The notes below the pieces were generated by a model. It was given only the letters and a program-made list of their open reading frames with translations, had not been told where the DNA came from and searched no databases. Positions 12,001-27,600 of a DNA stretch of 64,000 nt are shown here, one piece after another. The translations under genes and the position numbers were made by a program. Origin of the DNA: Arcuatula senhousia (lineage: Eukaryota > Mollusca > Bivalvia > Mytilida > Mytilidae); NCBI GenBank assembly GCA_963971305.1, contig OZ020303.1:33158106-33222105 (forward strand). Reading direction: 5' to 3'. Numbering within the stretch: position 1 is the first letter of the stretch; each line of letters begins with the position of its first letter.

Positions 12001-15000
12001 TGTTGGAATATACAAACTTACAGATGAGCTCATGAATGCGGTTATCATAATACGTTGGGTATGGTCGTTTTGCCTATAGATTATCTTATATGTGCCCGAG
12101 TTGGTTGAATGTGGGTAACTTAAAAGATTGTATGCCAGAGTCCTTGGACCAAATTTCAGAAAAGCTGTCCTGAATACAAATGTTTCATTTAGAGAAAATG
12201 GTTTTATATTTTTTTCAATCTAAGGGATGGACTATTTCACTTGAAAATGTGAAAATTATTTTAGAAAACGCTCGACAGATATGTCAGACGACAAGGAGTA
12301 CATACAAAAAAACGACAAGAAACTCAGATGAACTTAATTTCCAAAATGAATTACCTAATTTATCTATCTGTTAGTAATAAATCGCTATCAGTGAAATTAC
12401 CGATTGTTTTGCAATAGTTTTCAAATTATTAATAACATCAAAAAACATATGCAGTTATGTTGGTCCTATAGTTTAACATATTTTATTTGAAATCTATTTC
12501 AAATGGGAATTGGACACAAGTACATAGTATTTATGAAGTCCTCTCCCTTTTACAATACAAACAAAATAATAACATCAATGGACATGCACGTAAATATACA
12601 ATTCTGATATAGGAATTAAATTGAAAGAAAAGGAAAGAAAAGGTCATGAAACATGAAACATGCGTTGTGTGTGTGTTTGTGTTTGTCTAACATTTACTAG
12701 ATTAGGAATCGTTTCGAGTGTTGGATAAATTCAAATACATAATCCAGCACTTTCATATTATCTATTTCGGAAAGATGCTTATCGCCTGTGAGAAACAGAG
12801 ATAAGTTCCGTGAAATTTGAGGGGACAGGATCGATAGATTTTCAAATAGTAAACGTCTAATTATCGCATATTGAGGACATTCAAAAAAGAAGTGGGTGAG
12901 AGTTTCTTGCTGATATCCACATCTGCAAATAGGGTCTTGCACGATGCCTACTCTGCTTAGATCATAATAAAGGAAGGTGGCGCCACATCTCATTTGTGTT
13001 AATATGATATTTAACTTTCTCGGCCCGTAAGAGCGTAACTGAAAAGACGAACAATGACTAGAATTTTGGTTTTTTCAAAGCCTGTTAATTGGTCCTATAA
13101 AGGGACATATAATCCTTAGAATGAATCATCTTACAACTTCGACCAGATGGAGACTTTAATATGGCTAAACGAAACGAAATGAAGGTTTAAGCAAGCAACA
13201 GTCTTTCTTCATCTGCTATAGTTGTATCCTTTAAAGAATCCATCATATTAAGTTGATAAAACTTTGTTCAATAGTTTCAAAAAAAGAAGATTTTTGGAAA
13301 ATTGGGAACTGATGACCAACAAAGACGGACGGGAAGTGATGGCAAAAGTTTACATGGACCTTCGGTCAAGGAGAACTTAAATAGGGGCCTTTGTCTGAAC
13401 TTGATAAGATTTCCTATATTTTATTCACAAGGTCGCGGGGCTTAAAATTGTCAAACATCCCTCAACCAGACCATGTCTGTCTCATATTATTCTCAAGTGA
13501 ACATTCAGTGTTTCAGCTTCCCTTAAGTCTCTCTGGTCTCTTCTTATCTCTCTGTTACCGTCGGCTAATGCTAAAATCACTGTTTGGTAATTTTATTAGA
13601 ACTCCCTTTTAACCTATGTGAATCTAAATGGGAAATTGTTAATATTTCATCTAGACAGTATTATAAAGCGAATTCGGTTTATTTCGCTTTTGATTATAAC
13701 GATATATTACTAACAGATAGATAAATAAGGTAATTTATTTGGGAAATTACAAGTCTACGACAGCTAATTATGGACTTGAAGGACTGAGCCAAGTTCGTAA
13801 TTTCCTGATTACGCAATTTTTTGTTGCGGTTCGACTGAGAGTGAACAATTTTAGACTTTGGCCTACATCATTGCATTTGATGGTTGGTGAAAGGGTAAAA
13901 TATGTTTTTTTTAATTTTTCTGTATAAAGAAATCCCAGGTTCAGCTTAGAAATATAAATTTTGGAGACTTGCATCAACTTAACGAACATCTTTCATTTTC
14001 GTGAAAATCAAACAACGTTTTTAAAACAGCACGGCGGACGAGTTTTCGGAACAGGACACACAAATACAGAACAGATGCAAATATGTGACACAAGACGTAA
14101 TGTTTACGCTTCGCGTACATAAGGATGTATTCTGGTCATGTTTCGGTCTCGCTGCTATCTGGTTTGGGAATAGCTTTACCTTTAAAAAAAAATCCCAAAA
14201 AAAATTAATATACAATGGCATTGAATTAATAAAAAAACATGTATACCATATAATTGATGTTTATCAAGTAGTTTTGGAGCAAGTGATATGCCCTACATTT
14301 CTAGTGAATTCTGGTTTTGATTGTTAAGGTTGAAGTAGAAAAAGTCATACTATGGTCGTAAAAATATCCACTAAGCAGTCATGCTTCTTACAACATTAAC
14401 TAGAGAAATGTTTCCAATAAAAACTAGAAAAACTGTGATCCGCAGCTCACAAATAAATACCCCCCACCCCCCAAAAATTAATCAGATAAAATTTTAGAAT
14501 AAGAGATGCACATCTACATTATGTCACAAACATTGTGTGTAAGTTTCATGAAAATCCATCAAGGGGTTTAGGAGGATTTGCAAATAAGAGATGGGCACCC
14601 CCATGTAGTCGAATGGCTGAGTCCATGTATTGCTATGGGAAACCCCAAAATCATTCTGATCAAACTTTCAAATAGTAGGTGCACATCTATATTATGTTAC
14701 AAAGATTGTGTAAAAATTTCAAGACAATCCATCAAGGGTTTAGGATTAGTTGTGGATAAGAGTTGGGTACCCCCATGTAGTCGAATGGCTAAGTCCATGT
14801 TTTGCTATGGGAAACCCCAAAAATTATTCTGATCAAATTTTAAAATAGCAGGTGCACATCTACACTATGTCACAGAGATTGTGTGTAAGTTTCATGAAAA
14901 TCCATCAATGGGTTTAGGAGGAGTTGCGGATAAGAGATGGGTACCCCCATGTAGTCGAATGGCTAAGTCCATGTTTTGCTACGGGAAACCCCAAAAATCA

Positions 15001-18000
15001 TTCTGATCAAATTTTAAAATAGTAGGTGCACATCTACATTATGTCACTAAGATTGTGTGTAAGTTTCATGAAAATCCATCAAGGGGTTTAGGATGAGTTT
15101 TGGATAAGAGATGGGTACCCCTATGTAGTAGAATGGCTAAGTCCATGTTTTGCTCTGGGAAACCCCAAAAATCATTCTGATCAAATTTTAAAATAGCAGG
15201 TGCACATCTACACTATGTCACAAAGATTGTCTGTAAGTTTCATGAAAATCCATCAATGGGTTTAGGAGGAGTTGCGGATAAGAGATGGGTACCCCCATGT
15301 AGTCAAATGGCTAAGTCCATGTTTTGCTATGGGGAACCCCAAAAATCGTTCTGATCAAATTTTAAAATAGGTGCACATCTACATTATGTCACGAAGATTG
15401 TGTGTAAGTTTCATGAAAATCCATCAAGGGGTTTAGGAGGAGTTGCGGATAAGAGATGGGTACCCCCATGTAGTCGAATGGCTTAGTCCATGTTTTGCTA
15501 TGGGAAACCAAAAAAATCATTCTGATCAAATTTTAAAATAGTAGGTGCACATCTACATTATGTCACAAAGATTGTGTGTAAGTTTCATGAAAATCCATCA
15601 AGGGGTTTAGGAGGAGTTGCGGATAAGAGATGGGTACCCTGAAGTGTAACGGAAGGACGGACGGACGGACGGATGGACGGAAGGACGGAAGGACGGACAC
15701 CCCTATCACTATATACCCCCCACTTTTGAAGTGGGGGGTATAATAAACAAAACAAATGTAGTTTCAACATCACGGTATAACCATCGAATGCAATAAAATA
15801 GAGAAAATATGCATCTTTTGGGTAAAAAATTACCATAAAATGCATGAAATTTGGACAATACTTTCTTATAGTTACACATGAAAAGTTTTTTTTTTCAATT
15901 TTAAACATTAATTTTTACTCTATATAGCTTTCAGAAAGTATAAAAAAATTACAAAGACTCTAAGTTGATTCTTTCCTCTAAGATGTCTTGAAATGAGCAA
16001 AATCCTAAAAATTGATCATCTTTAAACATCCGTGACAAGGAAAATTACACGGCAACCATTATTTTTTCTTCATAAACAGTTTTCAGGGTCAAACTATTGC
16101 AAAGGTTTAGGTTAAAAAAGGTGTAATATTTTGTATTTTCTCTTGACAAGAGAACATTCTTAAACGACAATTTTTTGAAATTTTGTTTGTTATTAAAAGG
16201 ATTTAAATATATAATTCAGTTTATACATTGTTATAAGAGTGTTACTGTGTTGCTTGTTTGGTATGAGCAATTGCGTTGTTGTCCAAATACGAAAACAAAC
16301 ATATCTCATCTTGCTTCCAATTAACGACGACACCAATAAATGAAAATAACAATTATAGGTATTATCTAACTCAGGCTTTTCAGTTTGTCCCTCGGACGTC
16401 AATAAATTACTGATTATCTCATAAAGGCCATAAGAATTAAATGAAAACTAGATAATAAGGTATTGGCGTATTTGGCCGCAGCTGTATTATGAAATAAATA
16501 ATTACATGCATATATGTATATAGATATGTATATTTACAAAAACTTTAAATTGTTCAAATATATAAATTGGTTACCACAAATTATGGGACTTAAATGGTTA
16601 AGATATTATTTCACCGTGGGTATCACAGGTGTAAATAATTTATAAATGCTTGACTGTTAGTAACAGAAGTCAAGTATTTCTATGAAAACTAAGAAATTGA
16701 AACTTAAGCAGCAAAAATCGCCAAAGACAATTTAACACAAGAAAGAAAAAACATCAAACACAATTTTTTTTAAAGTTTTCTGTTGATGAATGTCCAATTG
16801 TATCCTTATGCTCAGAATCAACCACATGTAGATCAGCATCATCTTCATCAGCAGTATCACCAGTCATATCAAACATTCGCACTTTATATGGAACTAGGAA
16901 GCTGAAAAGTAAAATGAGAACAAACAGCAGTATCTGAACTTTATAGAGGGAGGGAGTTGGGATGGGATAAATTTTCGGACTTGTCGATGTGTTCATGAAA
17001 CTGAAATTCTAATAATAACCGGAACTAGTATTGTTTCAACTAACAACCACAAATTCTATAATTTAACCTACAAAGCACAACAACGGCCTCTGCGATAAAC
17101 GAATTTAAGTATCAGTACTTAAATTCTATTATCTCATAAAGGCCATAAGAATTAAATGAAAACTAGATAATAAGGTATTGGCGTATTTGGCCGCAGCTGT
17201 ATTATGAAATAAATAATTACATGCATATATGTATATAGATATGTATATTTACAAAAACTTTAAATTGTTCAAATATATAAATTGGTTACCACAAATTATG
17301 GGACTTAAATGGTTAAGATATTATTTCACCGTGGGTATCACAGGTGTAAATAATTTATAAATGCTTGACTGTTAGTAACAGAAGTCAAGTATTTCTATGA
17401 AAACTAAGAAATTGAAACTTAAGCAGCGAAAATCGCCAAATTGGCTGGGCATAGCCCAGACAACCGCCATAAGATGGGGGTTCGCTGCAGAAGCTGCCGG
17501 CCAAATATGTGTAACATTAATGCCCCTCTAAAATTTATTTGACTATTTACCCCGGTCTTGAATCAGAGATCATAAAAAGATATCACTTACTCCATATGAA
17601 AACCTTTTTCAAAAGGTATTACACAAGGATTAACTTGCATGCATGTGTATGTCAAATTAACTAGACAAGGGCTTACTTACATACATTATGTAAATACAAT
17701 TAGTTTGTTAATGCTGCAAAAACTGTCTTATTTGTGAGGAAAACAATACTTAGATAAAATTAATTATTCACAGATCCTTCATTTAAAGATATACATGGAT
17801 TGAGTTTTAGCATATATCTGGAACAGTACTTACTTAGTGTTAGTGTTTGTTTATGTGTATGACTATGTGTTTTTATCATGAGGAATAACTTGAAAATCCC
17901 AATGTTTTTAATTTAGTGTAAACATGTAAAAATATTATGTGCATGAACAGACTGTAATATGGTATTGTATATATTTGGTTACACATTAATAAATGCATAA

Positions 18001-19773
18001 CATACATGGTAGAAATGTGATTGTGTGTGACATCAATTAATGCTGGCTGCTAAATTTGAAAAAACAATACAAATGTGTGATTGCTAATGCCCAGAATCAA
18101 TTAACTGGCTGCTAAATTTGAAAAACAATACAAATTGAGTGATTGCTAATGCCCAGAATTGTCCTACAACAATATGTACCCAGTTAAGGTCTATCATTGT
18201 ATTTGGCCATGGATGTCATGATCTGTGTACAAATTACAACACATTATTGAGAATGGTAGCTTGGCAATTTGTAATTAGCTGCATAAAATTGTAATTGAAA
18301 GGACAAACCAAATATACCGGTGTGTGAGGGGGGGGGGGTGTGTGTGAGTTTGTGTGCGTGTGCTAAGTTCTGCTAACCCTCTTCTTTTCTTATCAAACTC
18401 GTTTCAGCTGAAATGAATCATAATTTTGTACCTAACACTTATGACTTTAACATTATTCAGCATTTAAATACAATTCAAATATGTAAGTATGACTTATATT
18501 AAATAAGATTAGTTTAGCTTCTTTCAATACCAGATTCGAAATATCTAAAATTGAATAGAACTTAATTTTTGAATCCCTCTTCATTTCAAATCTTAAGTAT
18601 CTGAAACAGCCATGAAAAAGTTAAATTTCTTCTATGGCAACCAAAACCTGAAATGAAGTAAATTCTTAGATAGTAAAATACAATATCTACTGTAGGCATC
18701 TAAGACAGAAAGGTAAAACATTCATAGATGCTATCAATCTTAAATTAAATATAGAACACAAGTTTGTTTCAATATCAGATCTGAATCAATTGCAATATAT
18801 ACATGATATATTATGTTAAATTTCAAAACCGAGTTGGTATTAGCCTGTGTGCCAGCCCACGATGGGTAACTTTTGGACAGGGCTGGCTAAAATTCATGAA
18901 AATTTGACTGGCTATTTAATAAAAACAGATAGAATTTCAATTCAGAGCTGTTTACTTTCAGCATATTTCCCACCCTGTTTTAAAATAAATAAAACACTAT
19001 TAAACTTTACTTTAAATTCATATTTGATATTTGAACTAAATGTAAATTTGTTTGGTTTCATTCTTCAAAATCAAACCTGAAATAAATCATTGATATTAAA
19101 ACGTTAGTATAATTTCCTCTGCAAAATCAAATCCGAAATATCTAAATAATCATTGTTCATATTTACTTTGAAATTCAGATTTGAAATTAATTTCCATTAA
19201 ATTAATATTAACACTAGTTTGGGTTCCTTCTTCCATATTAATCTGTAATATCTAATAAATATAAAAAAAAACATTAGTGTGGTTTACTGCATGATCAAAT
19301 CTGAAATATGTAAAACAAGTATAAGTTATGCTTCCCCTTCATTTCAACTGTGGCATAGCTTAATTCCATATAACATAATTTGGCTTCCGTCTCTTGACCA
19401 AATTTGAAATCTGTAAATTAAATATCTAGTTAGTGTTAGCTATCTTCTTTATTTGAATTATCTTATTTTAATATAATATGAGTTTATCTTTATCCTTCAA
19501 TAATTTGGCTACCTCAGATTATGGCAACCACAACTTAAAATAAGGTATATCTGAAGATAGATAGATTATTTCACCGTGGGCATCACAGGTGTAAAACATT
19601 ATAAAGTACATGTAACTTCATTTGAAACATCTTAATAACTATTACATTAATTAGTTTTTGTTTCTCCTTCAAATTATCTAATTTTAATATAATATGAGTT
19701 TATCTTTATCCTTCAATAATTTGGCTACCTCAGATTATGGCAACCACAACTTAAGATAAGGTATATCAGTAGG

Positions 19774-19806
<33 letters not shown>

Positions 19807-21615
19807 TATTTCACCGTGGGCATCACAGGTGTAAAACATTATAAAGTACATGTAACTTCATTTGAAACATCTAATTAACTATTACATTCATTAGTTTTTG
19901 TTTCTCCTTCAACCACAAATATGATATGTTGAAATTGAGTTAAACATAAATTTAGTTCTTGTTTCAATATCAGAATCGATATAATGAAAATAAATATATC
20001 AATATTTAATTTCCATCTTCAAATTTAGATTAGAAATATAAAAAAATAAAAAACAAAAAAACATAAATTTAGCTTCCTATTTAATAATTTGGTTACCACA
20101 ACTTATGGCAACCACAACTTCAGATTGATAGATAGATAAATATGTCAACTTGGGCATCACATGTGTAAAACATTTAAAGTTGCTTAATATGAAATATTTA
20201 AATTAAGTATAACATTACTACATTTGTCTAGTTTCTTCTTCAGAATATTTCAAGATCTGAAATATCTACCATACATGTATAAATTAAGTTTAGCTTCTTC
20301 TCCAATATCAGTGAAAATTCTATAAAAAAATAATAATACTAATTTAGTTTTCTGTTCAATTTCAGATCTAAAATATTATAGGTTCCTTTCAATATCAGAT
20401 CTAAATTTTCGAAATGAAGAAGACATGTTAAATGATATAACTGAGCTATTTTGTGCAATGTGATGGCCTTTCCTATGTAAAACCTCTATTTACAAATTTG
20501 ATTTAACTATATATAGAACCCCCCTTTTTTTATGTATGCCTTAGATCATTATGATTTGAGTTGCTATTTGATAATTATCTTTAAAGGATCTTTTTAATAC
20601 AACCTTAACCATAAAGTTTTTCAGTTAGGATCTTTTACCATTAAGTTTGTTTGATTTGGTTTCTATATTTTTCCATGTTCCAGGTGATTGCATTACCTTT
20701 TGCCTCTTTAACTTTACTTCTTGACTTGAGTACAAGGCTTACCGATCCAGACTGTCCCTTATTTCAACTTCAACTGGCAACAATTAGTGTAGCTGAAACT
20801 CAGAATGAAAAACAAAACCAGAAAACCAAAGCGTAGAATATAACAAATATATCTTGTCTTTTAACTGGCTCATACATGTATATATATATGCCAATATACA
20901 TGTACATGTACTTGTATCTAGAAATTTAGCATTTAAGTAAGATACTATTACCCTTGGCTTGAAATCTTAATTTGATATAATTTGTACAAGTATGTGAAAT
21001 AACTGATTTAATTGACTTGCTTGTTCAAAAAATTAAAAGACAACATGCATAATTTAAAAGAATGCATAACCCCCAACAGAACAGACCGAGTACTCAATCA
21101 CCAAGCCCTTAACTATCAGAGAATCAATCAGTGTGTGATTTGTTGAAGAAAAGAGCATTGAGTAGTGATCCCTTCATATGCTGAGCAAAGCACTAGTTAT
21201 GAGTTCACAGACAATGTGCTAAGTAACACTTCACTTAACAGACATAAAATTAGATAACCATACATACCTTTATGACGACAATTGAAATAGGAATGGAAAA
21301 TGCAAATGGGATTATTATGAAAATGACAATTCAGATTTATTTATTATCACATTAATTGATATTTTAATGAAATTTTGTTACTGATGCAACCCTTCAATAA
21401 TTATAATAAAATTGCACATGTATGCCTTAATTTCGACAAATGACATTCCTAATTGAGGTTTAAAAATAATTTTGCTTTTGATATGTAAATTTGCTAATAC
21501 CAGTTGTGCCTCGCCCTGAGGCCTGTTAATGTTTTATATTGGTGTATGTTGTGCAAGTGCATACTAACTTTGTATGAGTTTCCTGTTTTCATGGTTATGA
21601 CTGATGGAAATTAAA

Positions 21616-21655
<40 letters not shown>

Positions 21656-24600
21656 ACAAGGCTTTATTATAATCCAGGAATTCATTCAACACATTACCTT
21701 CTAAAATGTCCTTCTTTTGGTAGTTCTGTGTCTGTGTGTGTGAGGTGACATAATAAAACTAGGGTAGCTAGACCTCCTGCCCCTTTCAGCTGTTTGGACC
21801 AAATAAGCTGTCATCTAGCTTAAGAACATTTTCTATTAACAGGACCTTACCTCTGTAACTGACAATTGGCTCCTTCAAGGCTACAAGACTATTATTTCCC
21901 ATAAATATAAAATACATACAATTAATCATAAATATTTCTTCTTTTTTTTTTCTTTTTTTTTTATTTGCTGCGACCGAATAATGGAAGAAATGTAATCATA
22001 AAGCGTAAACATTCGACAAGAGTTTGACTACTCAAATCATAGTGTTATTATATATGAACAGCAAATGTAGCTCTTGTACATGTGCATGTTAGTCACGTAA
22101 AACTTGCCGCCTAGAGTGCAGCAGGGTCACCTAACCTTGGCTTGTGTGTAATTCATATTCATAACCATTGATGCTTAAATAAACACAATTCCTTGTCCCA
22201 AATCTTTATAATCTGTTATTGTGTATAAAATGTGTGCGTATGAAACAATGTTATTGAAGCGTGATTTCGTGATGTTTATCATTTCACAAACACCTAGATT
22301 TGCTTGAATCAAAGGTGAAAATCCAAATGGAATCGTTCCATAAATTTTTCAAATTATGTTAGAATGAAAGACTGACATCAAATCTTAATATTTAAATACT
22401 TTCCTTCAGAATTTAGATCGATTCTCCATGTAGATTACAATAAATTTTCGGACTTGTCGATGTGTTCATGAAACTGAAATTCTAATAATAACCGGAACTA
22501 GTATTGTTTCAACTAACAACCACAAATTCTATAATTTAACCTACAAAGCACAACAACGGCCTCTGCGATAAACGAATTTAAGTATCAGTACTTAAATTCT
22601 ATTATGTTTGTCTCAGACTTCAATTCGCTCTATCATTGTTAATATAATAATACACTGAATAGTATGCAAGTGAAACGTGTTTGCATTAAAGTCAGACATA
22701 TTTCCATTTCATATGGATTGAAAACGACAGAATTGTTAATTTCCATTATTTCCACCAATCCAGGGCTTAAATCGTTATCTTATCTAATAATTCTGATGTG
22801 CATATGGTTCTTCTAATGCATTTGCAAGAGCATTGGTCAATTATGTAACAATATAAATGAGACTTTTCCACAAGTTGCATTCAAGTTACCCTTTGTGATA
22901 TGCAAAGTTCTAAAATTAGAGTTAAAGTTGTGAGTTTTGTTACACTGGAAACTTTCCTCTCGCCAGAAAACGAAATTGTCACAATCAAAACAGATCTATA
23001 AAGCCGATCTAACACCGAGACTGTCGCTCATATTTGGAAAATGAAATAACATGGTAATGGTTGTGTTAATGGTCTTTTCACAACCATGTCAAGTAGAGTT
23101 AATCTAGCACGTGGCAGTGGTAAAATTTCTAAGTGAGATCTTTAGCAAAAGTATAGGTCGGCAACAGCGTTAAGCAAGCATGTGGGTAAAAGTCCACCAA
23201 AAGGCGTTTCTACAGTTGCAATCCAGCTCTTCCAAGAAGCGACTGGGATTTATTCCTAATTATGTTTGGACGGGATATCCCCACCTTTGTTTGTTACTGT
23301 TGTGTACGTTTGAACGTTTTAGTTCTAAAGCAGGCTAAATATATATTATCGATGAACATACAGCTGTCAATAGTATATAGTCTGCGTACGGGTTTACGTT
23401 GACCATTGTTGTTGCCATTCATCAAAGAATATTCATCAGTCACTATTTGTTTACATCATCTGTCTCATGAAGACAATAAATAAGCTCTCAATGCCAAGTT
23501 ATATATTGGGTCATGTTCTTATAATCAAACTTATTTTCAATTAGGTATAATACCTTGTACTAAGCAGAATAGCACGGACAATCAGATTAAATCCAATATC
23601 ATCTACGAAGACGTAATATAAAGTAAGATGGACGTTCTGTAATCCTTATTGCGTTTTGATCATCACTAGGTTCAATGTTTCATTTTGTATATGCCTTTTC
23701 TGATCCTCTTGTCGGGTCAGTGCTCAGCCCACAGAGCGACCAAGTGTGTACCCTAGTTGGCTGAATAGGGTGGCCCTCGTCAGCGGGGGTTGTCAGGTCT
23801 ATAATACGGAGACCCTGAACACCGACCATAGTGGGCCAACGTGTGTGGAGAATACCACGGTTCATGCACGTAAAAGACCCCTTTGTGGACCGCCAAGTAG
23901 TGCACCACATATAGGCTAAAGTTTCTGTTTCTACCCACCTCTCCCCTTTTCATGTGGTTCTTCAAAATTTACGGCCAGTCCTTTGTTTCCCACCCACCCC
24001 CATATTTCATTTATCATCATCATTTCATGTCCATCGCCTGTAAATAACCTATATAGCGTTGCACGGGCGTAAAACACCAACTCACTCACTCACTCACTCA
24101 CTGTTTTTTTTTAGATCTGGGTTTGTCATTTTCTGAATAATGGTAGATCTAGATTTTAACAGTTGTATCTTTATGTTGTTTATGTGTCGAATAACATGTA
24201 CTGCCAGACGTGGCCACTCCAAAATAATCCGTTCCGTCCCACTTCTCTTTTCCAGTGGTTTTCAAAATTTACTGTTCTGTTGTTTCTATCTACCCCCACC
24301 CCTTCCCCCAACAATTCATGATCATTTCATGTTGATTTTAGTTCATGACCTATATAAAGTGTGTAGTTTATAATGTTGTTAAGACGTAAAACACCGATTC
24401 ATTCTTTTACACACTAGCTCACAAAAAGTGAATTATTATGAATTCCAATCCGGATCAGAGTAATTTCATAACGTACGAACTTAAACCTTTAGTGCCTTGG
24501 TGGAACATAGGCCACTGATGGTACGCCTCCATTCTGTTATGTTTTTGGCCATTCTGTCTAGGTTTTGCCATATTTATCCTTAGGATCAGAGCAGGACATC

Positions 24601-27600
24601 AAAAATGAAAATGAAGATTTATAGGCCTTACATTAAGAAAACCTAATAATTCCATCACACGACAAGCTTTAAAATGGAATGTACAGGGCAAATAATAGAT
24701 AGATGACCTAGGAATACACTGAGAAGAAACACAACCTAAGAGAGAGAAGTCTTCATACCTCCAGTATAAAACCCATTTTAACAGTCTTTGTCATTTCCCC
24801 CGTCGTGTTTTCCCCTGATTATTATGTTACATGTAATAAACGTAGAAGCTTTTCATTCTGCAGTAAAATGTCGTTGAAGCCATCTTCACTTTTTCTTTAG
24901 CACAAAATTATTGGAAAAATCAGGAAGTGGTTTAGCTTGGAAATTATTTCTTAATATTTTTACTCTATCTTAATTGTTATGTCAAGTTACAAGGAAGATT
25001 CTACCAAATTACTAAATCGTCTGACTAAAGGTTTGGTTCTTTTGTCACCCCGCGCTTTCGCTAGCACAGGGATAATTAATTTCTTTCAACAAACAATGAT
25101 TAGTTGTTTTTTTTGTATCTTTTATCACACCTGGTCCGGTCCATGTGAGCTATTGTCATCATTTGGTGTCCGTTAACGATTTTCAAAAATCTTCTCAAAT
25201 CTTGGCCATTACGGGTTCTGATAAAGATTTTTCCTCCAAAGAATACTAGCTTAAATTTAATCATGTAGTGTTGAAATGAAAGATTTAAAATGGCAGTTAA
25301 CATATCTGCTTGAAATCCTTAAAGTTCAGTTTGTCTTTCAAAAAGTCTGTCCGCTATGAGAACATTGTAGCTTGAATATGGTTTTATAAAGTTTGTTATT
25401 TTCAGATTGCTGCATATCCCCGCACAGTTTAGTTCTGTATTACAAAAACATATGAGGAGTTGCGTGGCAAATGAATAATGTGTCCTTAAGCTGCCTATAC
25501 AGCCTGATCCCCAGGAGTATTATCAAAATTACGAAACCTTTGGCAGATTCTACATCCAAAGTGTGACTACTGAGCCAAGTTTCGGTTGTGTATTCCTTAT
25601 TATCTGGAAGGAGTTGCGTGACACGAAGAAATAATGTGTCCATAGGCTACCTATGTCGCCATCCCCTAGGGGCCATATCAAAATTCCCAACGAAATTCCG
25701 AAACATTAGGTACTCTCTACATTCATAGTGTAACTACTGAGCCAAGTTTCGGTTGCGTATTCCTAATAATCTGGGAGGAGTTGCGTGACACGAAGGAATA
25801 ATGTGCACTTGGGATACCTATCTATGCAGCGCAGCCCCTATGGGCATTATAAAAATTCTAAAACCTTTCAAAACATTTAGCACAGTTCCGACCCACAATG
25901 CAATCAATGACTAAAGTTTCATCTCTCTACATCCAGTGGCTATATATATTATCTTGAATATTAACGCTATTATATACGTTCTTACGTATATCGATTAGCA
26001 AAACAATATCCCGCGCTTTCGCTAGCACAGGGATAATTAATTTCTTTCAACAAACAATGATTAGTTGGTTTTTTTTGTATCTTTTATCACACCTGGTCCG
26101 GTCCATGTGAGCTATTGTCATCATTTGGTGTCCGTTAACGATTTTCAAAAATCTTCTCTGAAACTATATGTAAAACATCACGACTGTCGTTGCTTAAAAT
26201 AGACCGGGCGGTTAGACTAATGTTCTTGGCTTGTAAATCAAAAAGTATAAGAGAGTTGATGCAACCTTCTTTCTTCAGTATAAAAACTCTACAAAAGTCT
26301 ACATTAGGTCGAAGTTGGCAAGTGACACCTTATAGGGGCAACGGGCCTTAATAGGTAAAAATGCATTTTTTTCTTCATTTGTTTTACCTAAAGAATGAAA
26401 ACTGTTGTAGAAAAAGAAAAGCTGCTGTTTGAACAGATGTTCAACTGATGAGGCGCTACAAAAGTCTCCGTCGGGTCTGAGGTGTTAGATGACCCCTTAT
26501 AAGGGTTATAGCCCATCTAAGGTTAAAAATATGTTATTTACGTTTTTGCTCTCTAGAACAATAACTATTGCAGATAGAGAAAAGCTGATACACCTTAAGC
26601 TTATCAAACTCTACAAAGGTTGGCTCAAAGATTTAGGTGACCCATTATAGAGGTTATATTTCTGAAAAGGAAAAAAATAAGTCGCCTTTTTTATGAGTTT
26701 AGCCTATAGAATTAAAACTACATGTATTGCAGATAGAGAAAAAAACTGTTGCTTAATTAAAACTTCAGCTCATTTGGCTCAACAAAAGTCTACATTGCGT
26801 CTAGCTGTCATATGACTCTTACAAAGGAGTTATAGGTCATACAGGAGACCCTTATAGCTTAAGGCCTAGGTGAGTGATTTATGCTTCTTTGGGGCATCTT
26901 GTCAGTATAAAGACTTTGATAGATAAAACCATTGGTAACCTAATCAGCAAAATAAAGTAAAAATTATTTTGAATAAATCTTAAAAGGAAAATTAAGAAAT
27001 GTTTCAGTTTTTGTCTAGTACATATGAACATAAGAAAACCTTAATTAAAATTTTATAAAAAAATATACATAAATTAAGTTTTGATGTAGGATTTCTTTCT
27101 TAATGTTCGTTATAAAACATGCTTATTTGCTCAATATACACCAAATTTATCAATAATTATATTATTATAATTTTTTCCCGTAATTCTTTGGTTAATGCAA
27201 TACACGAAAAAACATCTGAGGACAATGCAAGTAATTATTAGATATCTAAGTTGTTGGGTTTTTTTTATGAATAACTGAGTTTTACATGGACAAGTATTAC
27301 TGAGTTTTCCATTGAAAAAACTTCTTTACATGTAACAAAACAAATATCAAAGTTCTATTGCAAGTACGTGAGCCGTAAAAAGTTAAATGTGATTTGTTAT
27401 GGCATCTTAATGACGTAGAATGCTTATGCTTGAATTGTAAGTGATATAACTAAAAAGCATTTATGCTTTGTAGTCTTATAACTTACATTTGATGAAAGTA
27501 ACTGTTTTTCGTTCTCCAAATTAATTTTTTTTAAACTTCGCCAAGCGCAGCATGATACGAGCGCAACATGTCGAACCCTGTACATTTAGGCCAAATATGG

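Noticed and set aside
14500..15650. CRISPR-like regular repeats
   Set aside because: Monomers are ~174 bp, diverged and without spacers, and the setting is eukaryotic.
26443..26470. CTGATGAGGCG as a further hammerhead core
   Set aside because: No GAAA at the required distance and no matching stem I; a chance occurrence in a tandem repeat.
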